Source: Bacillota bacterium
GTDB taxonomy: Bacteria > Bacillota > Sulfobacillia > Symbiobacteriales > ZC4RG38
Assembly: GCA_003242505.1 (NCBI GenBank)
Contig: QGUP01000001.1
Span: 1 to 29,502 of the forward strand
Direction: 5' to 3'
DNA length: 29,502 nucleotides
A program made the position numbers and the translations under genes. The first letter of the stretch is position 1; the number at the start of each line of letters is the position of its first letter. Below, piece after piece: positions 20,474 through 28,306 of the stretch. The notes under the pieces are model-generated. The model worked only from the letters and a program-made list of their open reading frames with translations, did no database searches and was not told the origin of the DNA.

Positions 20474-21706
20474 CTAGACCCGGGCCTGGGCCGGGCTCCT
20501 GCCCCCTTGCCCCGGGTCCCGGAACCCGGGCAGGAACCGGCTGATGAACTTCCAGATCCGCCGGGACTCCCGGGTGAGGATCGGCCCGAGGATGGCGAGG
20601 CTGACCACGTACAGGGCGGCGAAGGGCTGGAGGATGGGAAGGAGGCCGCCAGCTTTGCCGAGGTTGGCCAGGACGATGGAGAACTCGCCCCGGGTGGTGA
20701 TGGTCAGGCCGATGTTGGCCGAGGCCTGGGGGGAGAAGCCAGTGGTCCGCCCCACCAGCAGGCCGGTGAGGAAGTTGCCGACGATGGTCAGCACTACCGC
20801 GCCCAGCGCGGGCAGGACGGCGCCGCCCAGGGTCCGGGGGTCGATGGTCAGACCAAAGCTGAAGAAGAAGACCGCACCGAAGAGGTCCCGGAAGGGCAGG
20901 ATCAGGTGCTCAATCCGCTCCCGGTGCTCGGTCTCCGCCAGGACCAGACCGACCAGGAGGGCGCCGATGGCCTCCGCCACGTGGATGGTGGCGCCGAAGC
21001 CGGCGGTGAGGAAGAGGGCGGCAAACAGGACCAGCAGGAAGGCCTCGTTAGAAGCGATATTCAGGGCCTTGTTCAGGAGGGGCACCAGCTTGCGGCCGAA
21101 GAGGAGCACGCCGAGGACGAAGCCGAGGGCAATGCCGCCCGACCGCACTACCTCGCCGAAGGAGGTGGCCCCGGTGAGGATCAGCCCGGAGAGGAGGGAC
21201 ATGTAGACGGCCAGGAAGAAGTCGTCGAACATGATCATCCCGAGGATCATCTCGGTCTCGGGATTGGCCGTCCGCTTCAGGTCCACCAGGGTCTTCGCCA
21301 CGATGGCCGTCGAGGTGATGGTCATGACCCCGGCGATGACCAGGGCCTCCTTGACGGGCCAGCCGGTCAGGAAACCGAAGAGCAGGCTGAGGGTGTAGTT
21401 GATGGACAGGTAGATGGTGCCGCCGATGGCGATCTTCCGGCCGGCCTTCAGGAGCCGGCCGACGGAGAACTCGAGGCCGAGGTAGAAGAGGAGGAACAGC
21501 ACGCCCAGCCGGCCCAGCAGGTCAATCAGGGGACGGCTTTCGATGAAGCTGAAGTCGAGGATGCCCCACCGGGGTGCGTGGGGCCCGACGGCCATTCCGG
21601 CCAGGATCAGGAAGGGCGCGACGGAGAACCGGATCCGGGTCGCCAGGACGGCGGTGGCGGCCATGAGGGCGAGGGCGAGCCCAACATCAAATATGGCGTG
21701 CTCCAT
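20474..21706 (-). CDS. CPA2-family K+/H+ antiporter, KhtU-like
   Basis: 410 aa integral membrane protein with about 12 hydrophobic segments. It contains FLLFYLGLEFSVGRL (the glutamate-bearing segment of CPA2 transporters), the ITSTAIVAKTL segment and FSFGLTID. It ends about 20 residues after the transport domain with no RCK domain; the regulatory domain is supplied by the separate gene upstream. This matches the KhtTU arrangement of Bacillus, a K+ efflux system. The ATG is 3 nt after the upstream stop, with GGGGAGG inside the junction, so translation is coupled. It probably exports K+ (or Na+) in exchange for protons. The ion is inferred. Confidence 0.88.
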   Translation of the reverse strand: MEHAIFDVGLALALMAATAVLATRIRFSVAPFLILAGMAVGPHAPRWGILDFSFIESRPLIDLLGRLGVLFLLFYLGLEFSVGRLLKAGRKIAIGGTIYLSINYTLSLLFGFLTGWPVKEALVIAGVMTITSTAIVAKTLVDLKRTANPETEMILGMIMFDDFFLAVYMSLLSGLILTGATSFGEVVRSGGIALGFVLGVLLFGRKLVPLLNKALNIASNEAFLLVLFAALFLTAGFGATIHVAEAIGALLVGLVLAETEHRERIEHLILPFRDLFGAVFFFSFGLTIDPRTLGGAVLPALGAVVLTIVGNFLTGLLVGRTTGFSPQASANIGLTITTRGEFSIVLANLGKAGGLLPILQPFAALYVVSLAILGPILTRESRRIWKFISRFLPGFRDPGQGGRSPAQARV

Positions 21707-21709
21707 GGG

Positions 21710-22207
21710 CTACCTCCCCTGCTGCAGGATGAGTTGCTTGAAGGCCTTCACCTGCCGCCGCTCCCCGGCGACGACCAGGGTGGCCTCCGCGCGGATCACC
21801 TGGTCTGGGCCGGGGTTAATCGTTTTTCGATGGTCCTTCTCAATGACCGCGATGATGGTGGCGCCGGTCTGCTCCCGCACCCGCAGTTCGCCGATGGTCT
21901 TCCCCACACAGGGGGCATTCGGGTCGATCCGGTACCATTCGATGGTCAGTTCGTCCAGGGCTACCTCGACGGTGTCCAGAGCCTTCGGCTGATAGGCCAT
22001 GCCGCCGATGATGCCGGCCACTTGCCGGGCCTCGTCATCCTCCAGAGTGACCATGGAGATGCTCTCGTCCGGGTCGTCATGGCGGAAATGGTACAGTTCC
22101 CGCTTCCCGTCGTCGTGGACAACGATCACCAGTTTGTCGCCGCTGCGGGTCTCAACCTGGAACTTCCGCCCAATGCCGGGCAGGTCCGACTCCCGAATGG
22201 TGGACAC
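21710..22207 (-). CDS. antiporter regulatory subunit with RCK_C/TrkA-C domain, KhtT-like
   Basis: 165 aa. The N-terminal part (1 to about 75, STIRESDLPGIGRKFQVET) and the RCK_C domain (about 80-165, with APCVGKTIGELRVREQTGATIIAV and the ending VVAGERRQVKAFKQLI) match the KhtT/YhaT regulatory subunit. In Bacillus relatives this domain binds c-di-AMP and gates the membrane partner; that is assumed, not shown, here. The GTG at 22207 has AAGGAGG about 10 nt upstream; the longer open frame is leader sequence. A promoter about 180 nt upstream probably drives both genes. Confidence 0.87.
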   Translation of the reverse strand: MSTIRESDLPGIGRKFQVETRSGDKLVIVVHDDGKRELYHFRHDDPDESISMVTLEDDEARQVAGIIGGMAYQPKALDTVEVALDELTIEWYRIDPNAPCVGKTIGELRVREQTGATIIAVIEKDHRKTINPGPDQVIRAEATLVVAGERRQVKAFKQLILQQGR

Positions 22208-22606
22208 GACCGCACGTCCTCCTTGTTCTCCAGTCCTGTTGCCTGGAGCCACTCCGGCAGCCCTGCCCGCGGGTGGGTCTGGCGCACCCCGATTAGCGGC
22301 TGCCCTCGGAACCGGTCCGGTGCCCTGGGGCCTGCGGCCAGTGTTGGGGCACACCGGAACCTGCGTGCGAGTGGCCTTCCTCGTTCCTGTGTATTGTACC
22401 GGAGGGCTGGCTCTCCTGTCCAGTTATGTGAGCGTCCCTGTTTCAGGGGCTGCCGGTGGGCAAGTTGCGCCCGGGGGTCGGGTTGGGGCGGTGCGGCCGC
22501 GCACAGAAGGGCCCCGGCGGTGGAAGAGGCCCGCCATGGGCCAGGTCCGCCTCCGGGGCCGGCGTTCTCGCCGGGGTATGCGCCCGGACCGTTCGCGGCC
22601 GGGGGT
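22208..22606. other. 399-bp gap upstream of the antiporter genes
   Basis: It contains the khtTU promoter (22393-22422), a small CCCTG-TTT-CAGGG hairpin near 22437-22449 and a 6-bp hairpin CCGGCG-TTCT-CGCCGG (22559-22574) just past the membrane protein stop. No coding signal was seen. Confidence 0.5.
22393..22422 (-). promoter_or_regulatory. promoter for the antiporter operon
   Basis: On the - strand, TGGACA (22422-22417) and TACAAT (22398-22393) are separated by 18 bp. Each matches the sigma-A consensus at five of six positions. The predicted start is near 22386. Confidence 0.65.
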
Positions 22607-23968
22607 TTACCAGAGGAACGGGGAGGCGACGAGCACCCACCCCACCCAACCGGCCAGCAGCGGGAGGAACCGGACCAGGGCGGCGGCAAAGCGCTCCGTC
22701 CAGTCCCGGTCCGTCGCCCGAACCTGGCCGAGGAGGATGGCCGCCAGCAGGGCGAGGGTCACCCCGTTCCAGCCCGCCACCGCGTGCCGGTTCGGCGTGA
22801 GGCCGAAGTGCCAGACCCGGCTCAGGTTGGCGGCCAGGGCGTAGGCGTTGAGGAGGAAGGTGAGGAAGGCGGTGAGGATCAGAACCCGCCGGAGCCAGGG
22901 GGAGGTGCCGGCCTCGTCCCGGGTGGGGACCGCCAGGGCCATCAGCCCGAGGAGGGTGACCACCGTCAGGTTGTAGACCAGGAGCAGGCTCCGGTCCTGA
23001 AACCCCCGCCAGAAGTGGTGCGGGAGGAACCAGAAGAGGTAGAGGACCAGAACCCCGGCCACCGCCGGCAGCGCCAGCCGGGCGAAGAGCCGCAGGAGGC
23101 GCAGGGGGCCCTGGGTCAGATCCTGCCCGGTGGGCACCGCCCGGGGGTTGTAGACGCTGGCCACCGCCAGGACGGGGAGCGTGCCCAGGACGAAGGCCGC
23201 CGCGCGCTCGACCGTCGCGTCCGGGATCTGAATCCCCAGCACTGCGAAGATCCCCATGGTCAGGGCGCCGAGGAAGCCGGAGGCCATGGCGAAGACGCCG
23301 GCGGTCAGCAGCACCTCCGCGTACTTGAGGAGCAGGGGAAACCACTGGGCCCCCGGCCGGTCCGCCGGCCCGGTGACCGCCACCCCCAGGGCCAGCACCA
23401 CCGCGAGGGGGAGGTGGGCGGCGGTGAGGAAGGCCACGTCGTCAGTTCGGGCCCGGGCCAGCCCGCCGGCCAGGGCGGCGAGGGCCACCAGGGTGCCCGC
23501 GGCCAGGAGCCACCGGCGCTCGCGGACGCCGGGGTTGCCGGCCAGGGCCAGGTAGGCCAGGATGGCGAACCCGGTGGCCGGCGCCCACCCCAGCCAGAAC
23601 AGGGGCCGGGCGGCATCCGGGAACGGCACCGGCGGCTGGTCTCCCGCCAGGAGGGTCCAGAGAAGCCCGAGCCCCAGGCTGACCGCCAGGGCCGGTCCCC
23701 AGGACCGGGAGGGGTCGGATGGCCCGCCGGCGGAGCGGCCGGGGGCCATTTCCCCGGATGCAGGGAGCGGCAGCAGGTCCAGCCGGTATCCCCAGGCGAG
23801 CAGCACCGGCGTCCGCTGCCCGCTCTGGAGCACCGTGGCCACCGCCTCCCGGAAGGCCCTTTCTTCCCCGGTCGCCACGGCCTGCCGGTAGATCTGCTCC
23901 AGTTCCGCTGCATCCTGGGCGGCACCTCGCACCAGGGCCAGATAGTGAGCGGATGTGCGCTCTGCCAC
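22607..23968 (-). CDS. polytopic membrane protein of unknown function
   Basis: 453 aa from the GTG at 23968, chosen because AGGAGG lies 8 nt upstream; a GTG at 24010 would add 14 residues. The first ~75 residues are soluble and helical (ERTSAHYLALVRGAAQDAAE, then RQAVATGEERAFREAVATVL). A Pro/Ser-rich linker and about 11-12 hydrophobic segments follow to the C-terminus. Late in the protein, WHFGLTPNRHAVAGWN recalls a motif I associate with DUF4153/DUF4173-type membrane proteins, but the match is weak. It is monocistronic on the - strand and divergent from the first lipoprotein gene. No catalytic motif or transport signature was recognised. Confidence 0.8.
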   Translation of the reverse strand: MAERTSAHYLALVRGAAQDAAELEQIYRQAVATGEERAFREAVATVLQSGQRTPVLLAWGYRLDLLPLPASGEMAPGRSAGGPSDPSRSWGPALAVSLGLGLLWTLLAGDQPPVPFPDAARPLFWLGWAPATGFAILAYLALAGNPGVRERRWLLAAGTLVALAALAGGLARARTDDVAFLTAAHLPLAVVLALGVAVTGPADRPGAQWFPLLLKYAEVLLTAGVFAMASGFLGALTMGIFAVLGIQIPDATVERAAAFVLGTLPVLAVASVYNPRAVPTGQDLTQGPLRLLRLFARLALPAVAGVLVLYLFWFLPHHFWRGFQDRSLLLVYNLTVVTLLGLMALAVPTRDEAGTSPWLRRVLILTAFLTFLLNAYALAANLSRVWHFGLTPNRHAVAGWNGVTLALLAAILLGQVRATDRDWTERFAAALVRFLPLLAGWVGWVLVASPFLW

Positions 23969-24034
23969 AGCCAGCACCTCCTCGGCGGGAGACCGCCGAT
24001 TTTGTTGCACGTGGATACAATAAGAGCCCAGTCT

Positions 24035-24054
24035 AGTTGCTTATTTGCGCAACT
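24035..24054. promoter_or_regulatory. operator-like dyad upstream of the membrane protein gene
   Basis: AGTTGC (24035-24040) and GCAACT (24049-24054) flank an 8-bp AT-richer spacer in one of the few AT-rich stretches of the window. It lies about 67 bp before the GTG at 23968, where a promoter would be expected. Confidence 0.4.
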
Positions 24055-24096
24055 GAAGTATACGGCCGGCGTGCCCTTGCTGTCAAGAGCGACACG

Positions 24097-24177
24097 GGTA
24101 TCGCCGGCATCAGAGGTGTTGCCGGTATTACCGATGTCACCGATATCACCGGTATCACCGATATCACCGGTATCACC
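24097..24177. repeat. 9-nt tandem repeat, nine units
   Basis: Consensus GRTATCACC. The last five units (24133-24177) read GATGTCACC, GATATCACC, GGTATCACC, GATATCACC, GGTATCACC; the first four are more diverged. Adjacent units form palindromes such as GGTGATATCACC on the opposite strand. The 9-nt period is frame-neutral, but no credible gene contains it. Confidence 0.9.
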
Positions 24178-24416
24178 GGGGCGCGGGCACCCGGCAGGTG
24201 TCACCGGGGGTAGGGCACCCGATAGGCCCCGCCCGGCGGCGCCGGGGGGGAGGGCGGTTGGTTTCCTGTCAGCGCAAATGTGGCGTCAGGAGGGCGCCGA
24301 GCCCCGCCCCCAGGGCGGCGGAGCGGTGCTCCGGCCCTGGCCGGAACCGCGGGGAAACCGAGACCCCATTCCTGGCGTCCAATTCCTGACTGTCCTGCAA
24401 GCAGGGAGGATGACCG

Positions 24417-25529
24417 ATGCGGACAGGGAGACGGTGGTGCGGGGTCCTGGTGTCCCTTGCCTGCCTCGGTCTGGTGGCCGGGTGTGCCGGCAAGGGTTCG
24501 AGTTCCGGGGAAAACGCCCCGCCGCCCGCGGAGCAGCACGAGTCCAGCGCGCCGGAGGAAGCCGGGGCGCAGAGCCCGCCGCCTGCCGAACAGGGCGGCA
24601 ACTGGTTCGGGCCGGAGGACACCCGGGTGGGGGACACGGTGGCGGGCCTCAAGGTCGTCCGCCTGGAGCACACCGTCTGGGACCCGAGCAGCGGCGGCTT
24701 CTCCGCCACGGTCGCCTTCTCCGGCGAGGTGACCGTCTCAGGGACCTATGTTCATTACCCGCCGGAGCACGACTTCTTCGGCGGCCAGATCTGCTTCGAC
24801 CAGGTGGATGCAGCCACCGCGGCCCGGCTGCCCCGGCTCCGGGGCGACCAACGCCGCCTGTTGTTCTGCTTCGAGAACGCGAAGGAAGCCCGCCAGGCCC
24901 TGGCGCCGGCGGGGATCGGGGAGGCCACGGTGGTGATCGACGGGTACACCATCAACTTCCGGCCCACCGATGTCTGGAACACCGCCCGGCTGGTCCGGGT
25001 CGAGGCGGTCCGGAACCCTCAGCCCTGGACCAAACCGGTGGCGGTGAGGCTGGAGGGGATGGAGGAGACCCGGACCTTCCGGCTGGTCTACCTGCCCATC
25101 CTCCCCTTCACCACTTACGTGCCGGCGGACTGGCAGTACGAGCGGATGCAGCACGAAGAGGAAGGGATGGTGGGAATCCGCCTCATCGCGCCGAACGAGA
25201 TCGGCTTTGTCGACGTCGTCTTCTTCCCGCCGGGCACCGAGCGGGAGCGGGTGGAATGGGCGGTGGTGGGGCGGCTGGCGGCCTATCCGGCGTCCCAGCC
25301 CCTGGATTCCGACGGGACGGCTTTCCGGGCCGCGGACAGCACCGCCGCTGACCCTGGCCGGTGGAAGTCCGCGGAGTTGCAGCTGGGCCAGCGGGGCGAC
25401 CGGTACTACTACGTTCTCGCCCACCTCGACCGGATGGAGGCCGGGGACGGCTGGGGGCCGGTGGTCGAGGCGATTCTGAATGAGTGGCGCTGGCGGGACA
25501 CCGGCGAACCCTTGCGCCCCACCCCCTGA
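24417..25529 (+). CDS. lipoprotein of unknown function, paralogue 1
   Basis: 370 aa. A signal peptide ends in the lipobox LGLVAGC, with Cys23 lipidated. A Pro/Glu/Ser-rich linker (about 25-62) precedes two regions. The first (about 65-200) has GDTVAGLKVVRLE, FSGEVTVSGTYVHYPPE and two Cys (in ICFDQ and LFCFEN) that are conserved in the paralogue at 27042. The second (about 215-365) begins RTFRLVYLPILPFTTYVPADW and ends YYYVLAHLDRMEAGDGWGPV. That C-terminal region has the general look of PsbP/Mog1-fold or DUF1795-like domains, a weak suggestion only. GGGAGG lies 7 nt before the ATG. The function is unknown; it is presumably on the outer face of the membrane. Confidence 0.88.
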   Translation: MRTGRRWCGVLVSLACLGLVAGCAGKGSSSGENAPPPAEQHESSAPEEAGAQSPPPAEQGGNWFGPEDTRVGDTVAGLKVVRLEHTVWDPSSGGFSATVAFSGEVTVSGTYVHYPPEHDFFGGQICFDQVDAATAARLPRLRGDQRRLLFCFENAKEARQALAPAGIGEATVVIDGYTINFRPTDVWNTARLVRVEAVRNPQPWTKPVAVRLEGMEETRTFRLVYLPILPFTTYVPADWQYERMQHEEEGMVGIRLIAPNEIGFVDVVFFPPGTERERVEWAVVGRLAAYPASQPLDSDGTAFRAADSTAADPGRWKSAELQLGQRGDRYYYVLAHLDRMEAGDGWGPVVEAILNEWRWRDTGEPLRPTP

Positions 25530-25632
25530 AAGCGGTGCTCTTGCGTCGCAGGACCGGCAGTCCCTGTTTCGATTGCCCCTGAGCACCGCCAGCGGGTCTG
25601 ACCCGGTCGCGGCGCTGGAGGAGAGAGGAAGA

Positions 25633-25657
25633 GCCCCCGGGGAGTGCCCCCGGGGGC
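25633..25657. terminator. terminator between convergent lipoprotein genes
   Basis: A 10-bp stem (GCCCCCGGGG at 25633-25642 with CCCCGGGGGC at 25648-25657). The tail is CGGTGTTCTT on the + strand and TCTTCCTCTCT on the - strand. It lies about 100 bp after paralogue 1 and about 80 bp past the - strand lipoprotein stop. Confidence 0.7.
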
Positions 25658-25734
25658 CGGTGTTCTTGCAAGCCCGGAAGCCACCGCCCGCGGCGAAAAA
25701 CGGATCCCAGCCTCGGCAAGGCCGACGGTGCGGG

Positions 25735-26832
25735 TCAGTTGATCACAGCGATATCTCCGTTTTCGGTCCACCGGGGCCTTTCTGGCAAGTGGAGGGGGTA
25801 CCGGGCCCGGGTCTCCAGATCGACGAGATACACTTTCTCCCCCGCGAAAAGCTCTCTCTCCCATAGCAACAGGAATGGCCCATTCGGCGAAGGAGAACCG
25901 TACCCGCGCCAGCGCTCGTGCTCCCGTCCTTCTGGATCGACGATGACAAGTTCGGGTTCTGGCCTCAGGCCGAGCAGTCTGCCGTCGGGCAGCCAGGATT
26001 CAAGTGTCAAGCCTTCAATTGTGCGGATGGTGCCCCCATGAAAAGGATCCACAATCCGAATGCGGGCGCCTTGCCCGCTCACCTCACGGTCACAGTCGGT
26101 TCCGGCCAGATACTGGCCGTCCGGCGACCAGGCGAGGGCCATGCCTGCATCTTCGGCGCAAGGGCGGAAGGGGCCCTCAAATCTCCACACCTGGTGAGTC
26201 CGGAAATCGTAGACCGAGAACTCGCCCCGGGCATTGGGGGCCCATAACGCGAGGTAGCGCCGATTCGGGGAGAGAGCGGCTGTCCAGGCCAGACCCACTT
26301 CGGCCTGGGCTGTCCACCCCGGCTCCCCGTCACCCTGACGGACCCACACCTTGTCGCCAACCAGGAAGGACGTCCCATCGGGCAACCATCCGCCCAGGGC
26401 ATAGCCTGCCTTTGCGTCTCGTGGTCCTGGTATCCTTTCCGGCGAACCCTGACCAGCTTGGATGAGATAGATGTCCGTTCCCTGGTCCCAGATCGTGGGG
26501 TAGAACATCGCGGCCGTATTATGAGGATGAACGGCGACCCGGAGGGCCGGGGCTTCCTCTGGAGCGGGGAAGGAAACCTCCGGTTGGCTGGTGCCACGGG
26601 CCAGCTTCTCGACACTGTAGATCCGCAGGTATCTGGTACGGTCCTGGTCATCCTGCTCAAGCGCTTCCTCTTTCCCCTGGTCCGTGGGTCCCCTCGCGGG
26701 CTCGGCGGCAGCGGGGTTCTCCATTTCGCTGAGACTGTAGTCCGGACCGGGGCTCTGGTCCTTCGGGATCGCACTGCACCCTGCCCCCACCAACAGGACC
26801 AGCGCGATGCCGATGCAACGGAACCATTTCAT
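25735..26832 (-). CDS. lipoprotein with beta-propeller-like repeats
   Basis: 365 aa. A signal peptide ends in the lipobox LLVGAGC, with Cys19 lipidated. An acidic linker (about 25-65) is followed by repeated beta-propeller-type blades: GGWLPDGTSFLVG, TAALSPNRRYLALW, LAWSPDGQYLAGTD, ESWLPDGRLLGL and GSPSPNGPFLLLW. These resemble TolB/WD40-like SPDG repeats, which usually bind proteins or ligands rather than catalyse. Codon use and base composition are clearly less GC-rich than in the flanking genes (many A/T third positions), which suggests a different origin. It is inserted in the opposite orientation between two paralogous lipoprotein genes. No strong ribosome binding site is visible before the ATG. 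Confidence 0.85.
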   Translation of the reverse strand: MKWFRCIGIALVLLVGAGCSAIPKDQSPGPDYSLSEMENPAAAEPARGPTDQGKEEALEQDDQDRTRYLRIYSVEKLARGTSQPEVSFPAPEEAPALRVAVHPHNTAAMFYPTIWDQGTDIYLIQAGQGSPERIPGPRDAKAGYALGGWLPDGTSFLVGDKVWVRQGDGEPGWTAQAEVGLAWTAALSPNRRYLALWAPNARGEFSVYDFRTHQVWRFEGPFRPCAEDAGMALAWSPDGQYLAGTDCDREVSGQGARIRIVDPFHGGTIRTIEGLTLESWLPDGRLLGLRPEPELVIVDPEGREHERWRGYGSPSPNGPFLLLWERELFAGEKVYLVDLETRARYPLHLPERPRWTENGDIAVIN

Positions 26833-27041
26833 CCCGCACTTGTGGCCCCTTACCCCATGGTCACACCCCCTTCCCCCGGCAGCGAAGCCATCCCTTCGGC
26901 TGCGGGTGCTATTGAGGCGCTCGTTCTGGAAGCGGCATGCACTTCACTTCAATGGTAGGCGAATGTGGGGCGAAGGGTGGAACCCATCGTTTCCTGCCGC
27001 CGTCAGATTTCCAGACCTCGTGGAAACAAGGGGGATGTCCC

Positions 27042-28175
27042 ATGCCCACAGGAAGGCGGTGGCTCGGGGCCCTCGCGTCCGCTCTCTGCCTCGGGCTCCT
27101 GGCCGGGTGTATCGGCCGGCCGCCGGCCCCGGGGCCGGTCAATGGCCAGAACCGGGGGCCCCGGGAGGAGCCCCGGGAGCAAGACCCGCAGCCTGCCGAG
27201 CCGGAACCCGGCAGCCAGGGTTCGCCCCGCTTCGCCGAGCCCGGGCACTGGTTCACGGTGACGGACATCCGGGTGGGGGATACCGTCGGCGGCATGCGGG
27301 TGGTCCGGATGGAAGGCGTCCATCTGGACGAAGACCGCAACAACCCTGACGGGATCATCGGGTTCTCCGGGGAGGTCACCCTTTCCGGGACCTATGTCCA
27401 CCACCCGCCGGAGGACGAGTTCCTCGGCGGCATGGTCTGCTTTGACCAGCTGGACGAGGCCTCCCTGGCCCGGCTGCCCCGGGCCCGGGGCGATGACCGG
27501 TACCTGTGGTTCTGCTTCAGGAACGTGCAGTGGGCCCGGGAGGCCCTGGCGCCGGCCGGGGTCGGGGAGGCCACGGTGGTGATCGACGAGTACACCATCG
27601 ACCTGAGCGACACCGAGACCTGGAACGCCGCCCGGCTGGTCCGGGTCGAGGCGGTCCGGAACCCCCAGCCCTGGACCAAACCGGTCAAGGTGTACCCGGA
27701 GGGGACCGAGGAGACCCGGACCTTCCGGCTGGTCTACCTGCCCATCCTCCCCTTCACCACCTACGTGCCGGCGGACTGGCAGGCCGCGTCGATGCAGAAC
27801 GAAGAGGAAGGGACGGTGGGGATCCGCCTCATCGCGCCGAACGAGATCGGCTTTGTTGACGTCGTCTTCTTCCCGCCGGGTACGGACCGGGAGCGGGTGG
27901 AATGGGCGGTGGCGGGCCGGCTGGCGGCCTACCCGCAGTCCCAGCCGCTGGATTCCGACGGGACGGCTTTCCGGGCCGCCGACCGCACCGCCGGCGACCC
28001 GGGCCGGTGGAAGTCCGCGGAGCTGCAGCTCGGCCAGCGGGGCGACCAGTACTACTACGTTCTCACCCACCTGAACCGGCTGGAGGCCGGGGACGGCTGG
28101 GGGCCGGTGGTCGAGGCGATCCTGGACGAGTGGCGGTGGCGGGACACCGGCGAACCGCTCCGGCCCTCCCCCTGA
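27042..28175 (+). CDS. lipoprotein of unknown function, paralogue 2
   Basis: 377 aa, with lipobox LGLLAGC (Cys23). It is collinear with the lipoprotein at 24417: the same GDTVGGMRVVRME, SGTYVHHPPED, paired Cys (VCFDQ and WFCFRN), LVYLPILPFTTYVPADW and GDGWGPVVEAIL segments. The linker after the lipobox differs completely. The second half is almost identical between the two, also at DNA level. AAGGGGG lies 7 nt before the ATG at 27042; an open frame from 26937 is longer but would bury the signal peptide. The pair probably arose by tandem duplication, with possible gene conversion of the 3' half. The function is unknown. Confidence 0.88.
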   Translation: MPTGRRWLGALASALCLGLLAGCIGRPPAPGPVNGQNRGPREEPREQDPQPAEPEPGSQGSPRFAEPGHWFTVTDIRVGDTVGGMRVVRMEGVHLDEDRNNPDGIIGFSGEVTLSGTYVHHPPEDEFLGGMVCFDQLDEASLARLPRARGDDRYLWFCFRNVQWAREALAPAGVGEATVVIDEYTIDLSDTETWNAARLVRVEAVRNPQPWTKPVKVYPEGTEETRTFRLVYLPILPFTTYVPADWQAASMQNEEEGTVGIRLIAPNEIGFVDVVFFPPGTDRERVEWAVAGRLAAYPQSQPLDSDGTAFRAADRTAGDPGRWKSAELQLGQRGDQYYYVLTHLNRLEAGDGWGPVVEAILDEWRWRDTGEPLRPSP

Positions 28176-28306
28176 ACCTGGCCCGTTGGGTCCGGCTGAG
28201 GCGCGCCCGGACAACCCGCCCGAGGGCCATCCGCATGCCGCGGCCCGGATGCCCGTATACATGCACCGCGGCGGCGAAGGGCAGCGCGCGGGAGGTCGGC
28301 GGGCAG

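Larger units (their letters stand above)
23969..24416. other. 448-bp divergent intergenic region
   Basis: It separates the membrane protein (-) from the first lipoprotein (+). It contains a dyad (24035-24054) and a 9-nt tandem repeat (24097-24177). The remaining ~240 bp are GC-rich with no gene seen. I found no convincing + strand promoter. Confidence 0.5.

Noticed and set aside
24115..24204. Collagen-like (Gly-Asp-Thr/Ile) repeat protein on the - strand
   Set aside because: The frame continues antiparallel in phase conflict with the membrane protein gene, has no ribosome binding site, and the repeat lies in an intergenic region.
20438..25351. A very long open frame on the + strand (over 1,600 codons)
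   Set aside because: It runs antisense across the antiporter pair and the membrane protein and then through the first lipoprotein gene in another frame. The protein is low-complexity Gly/Pro/Arg/Asp, typical of GC-rich shadow frames without stops.
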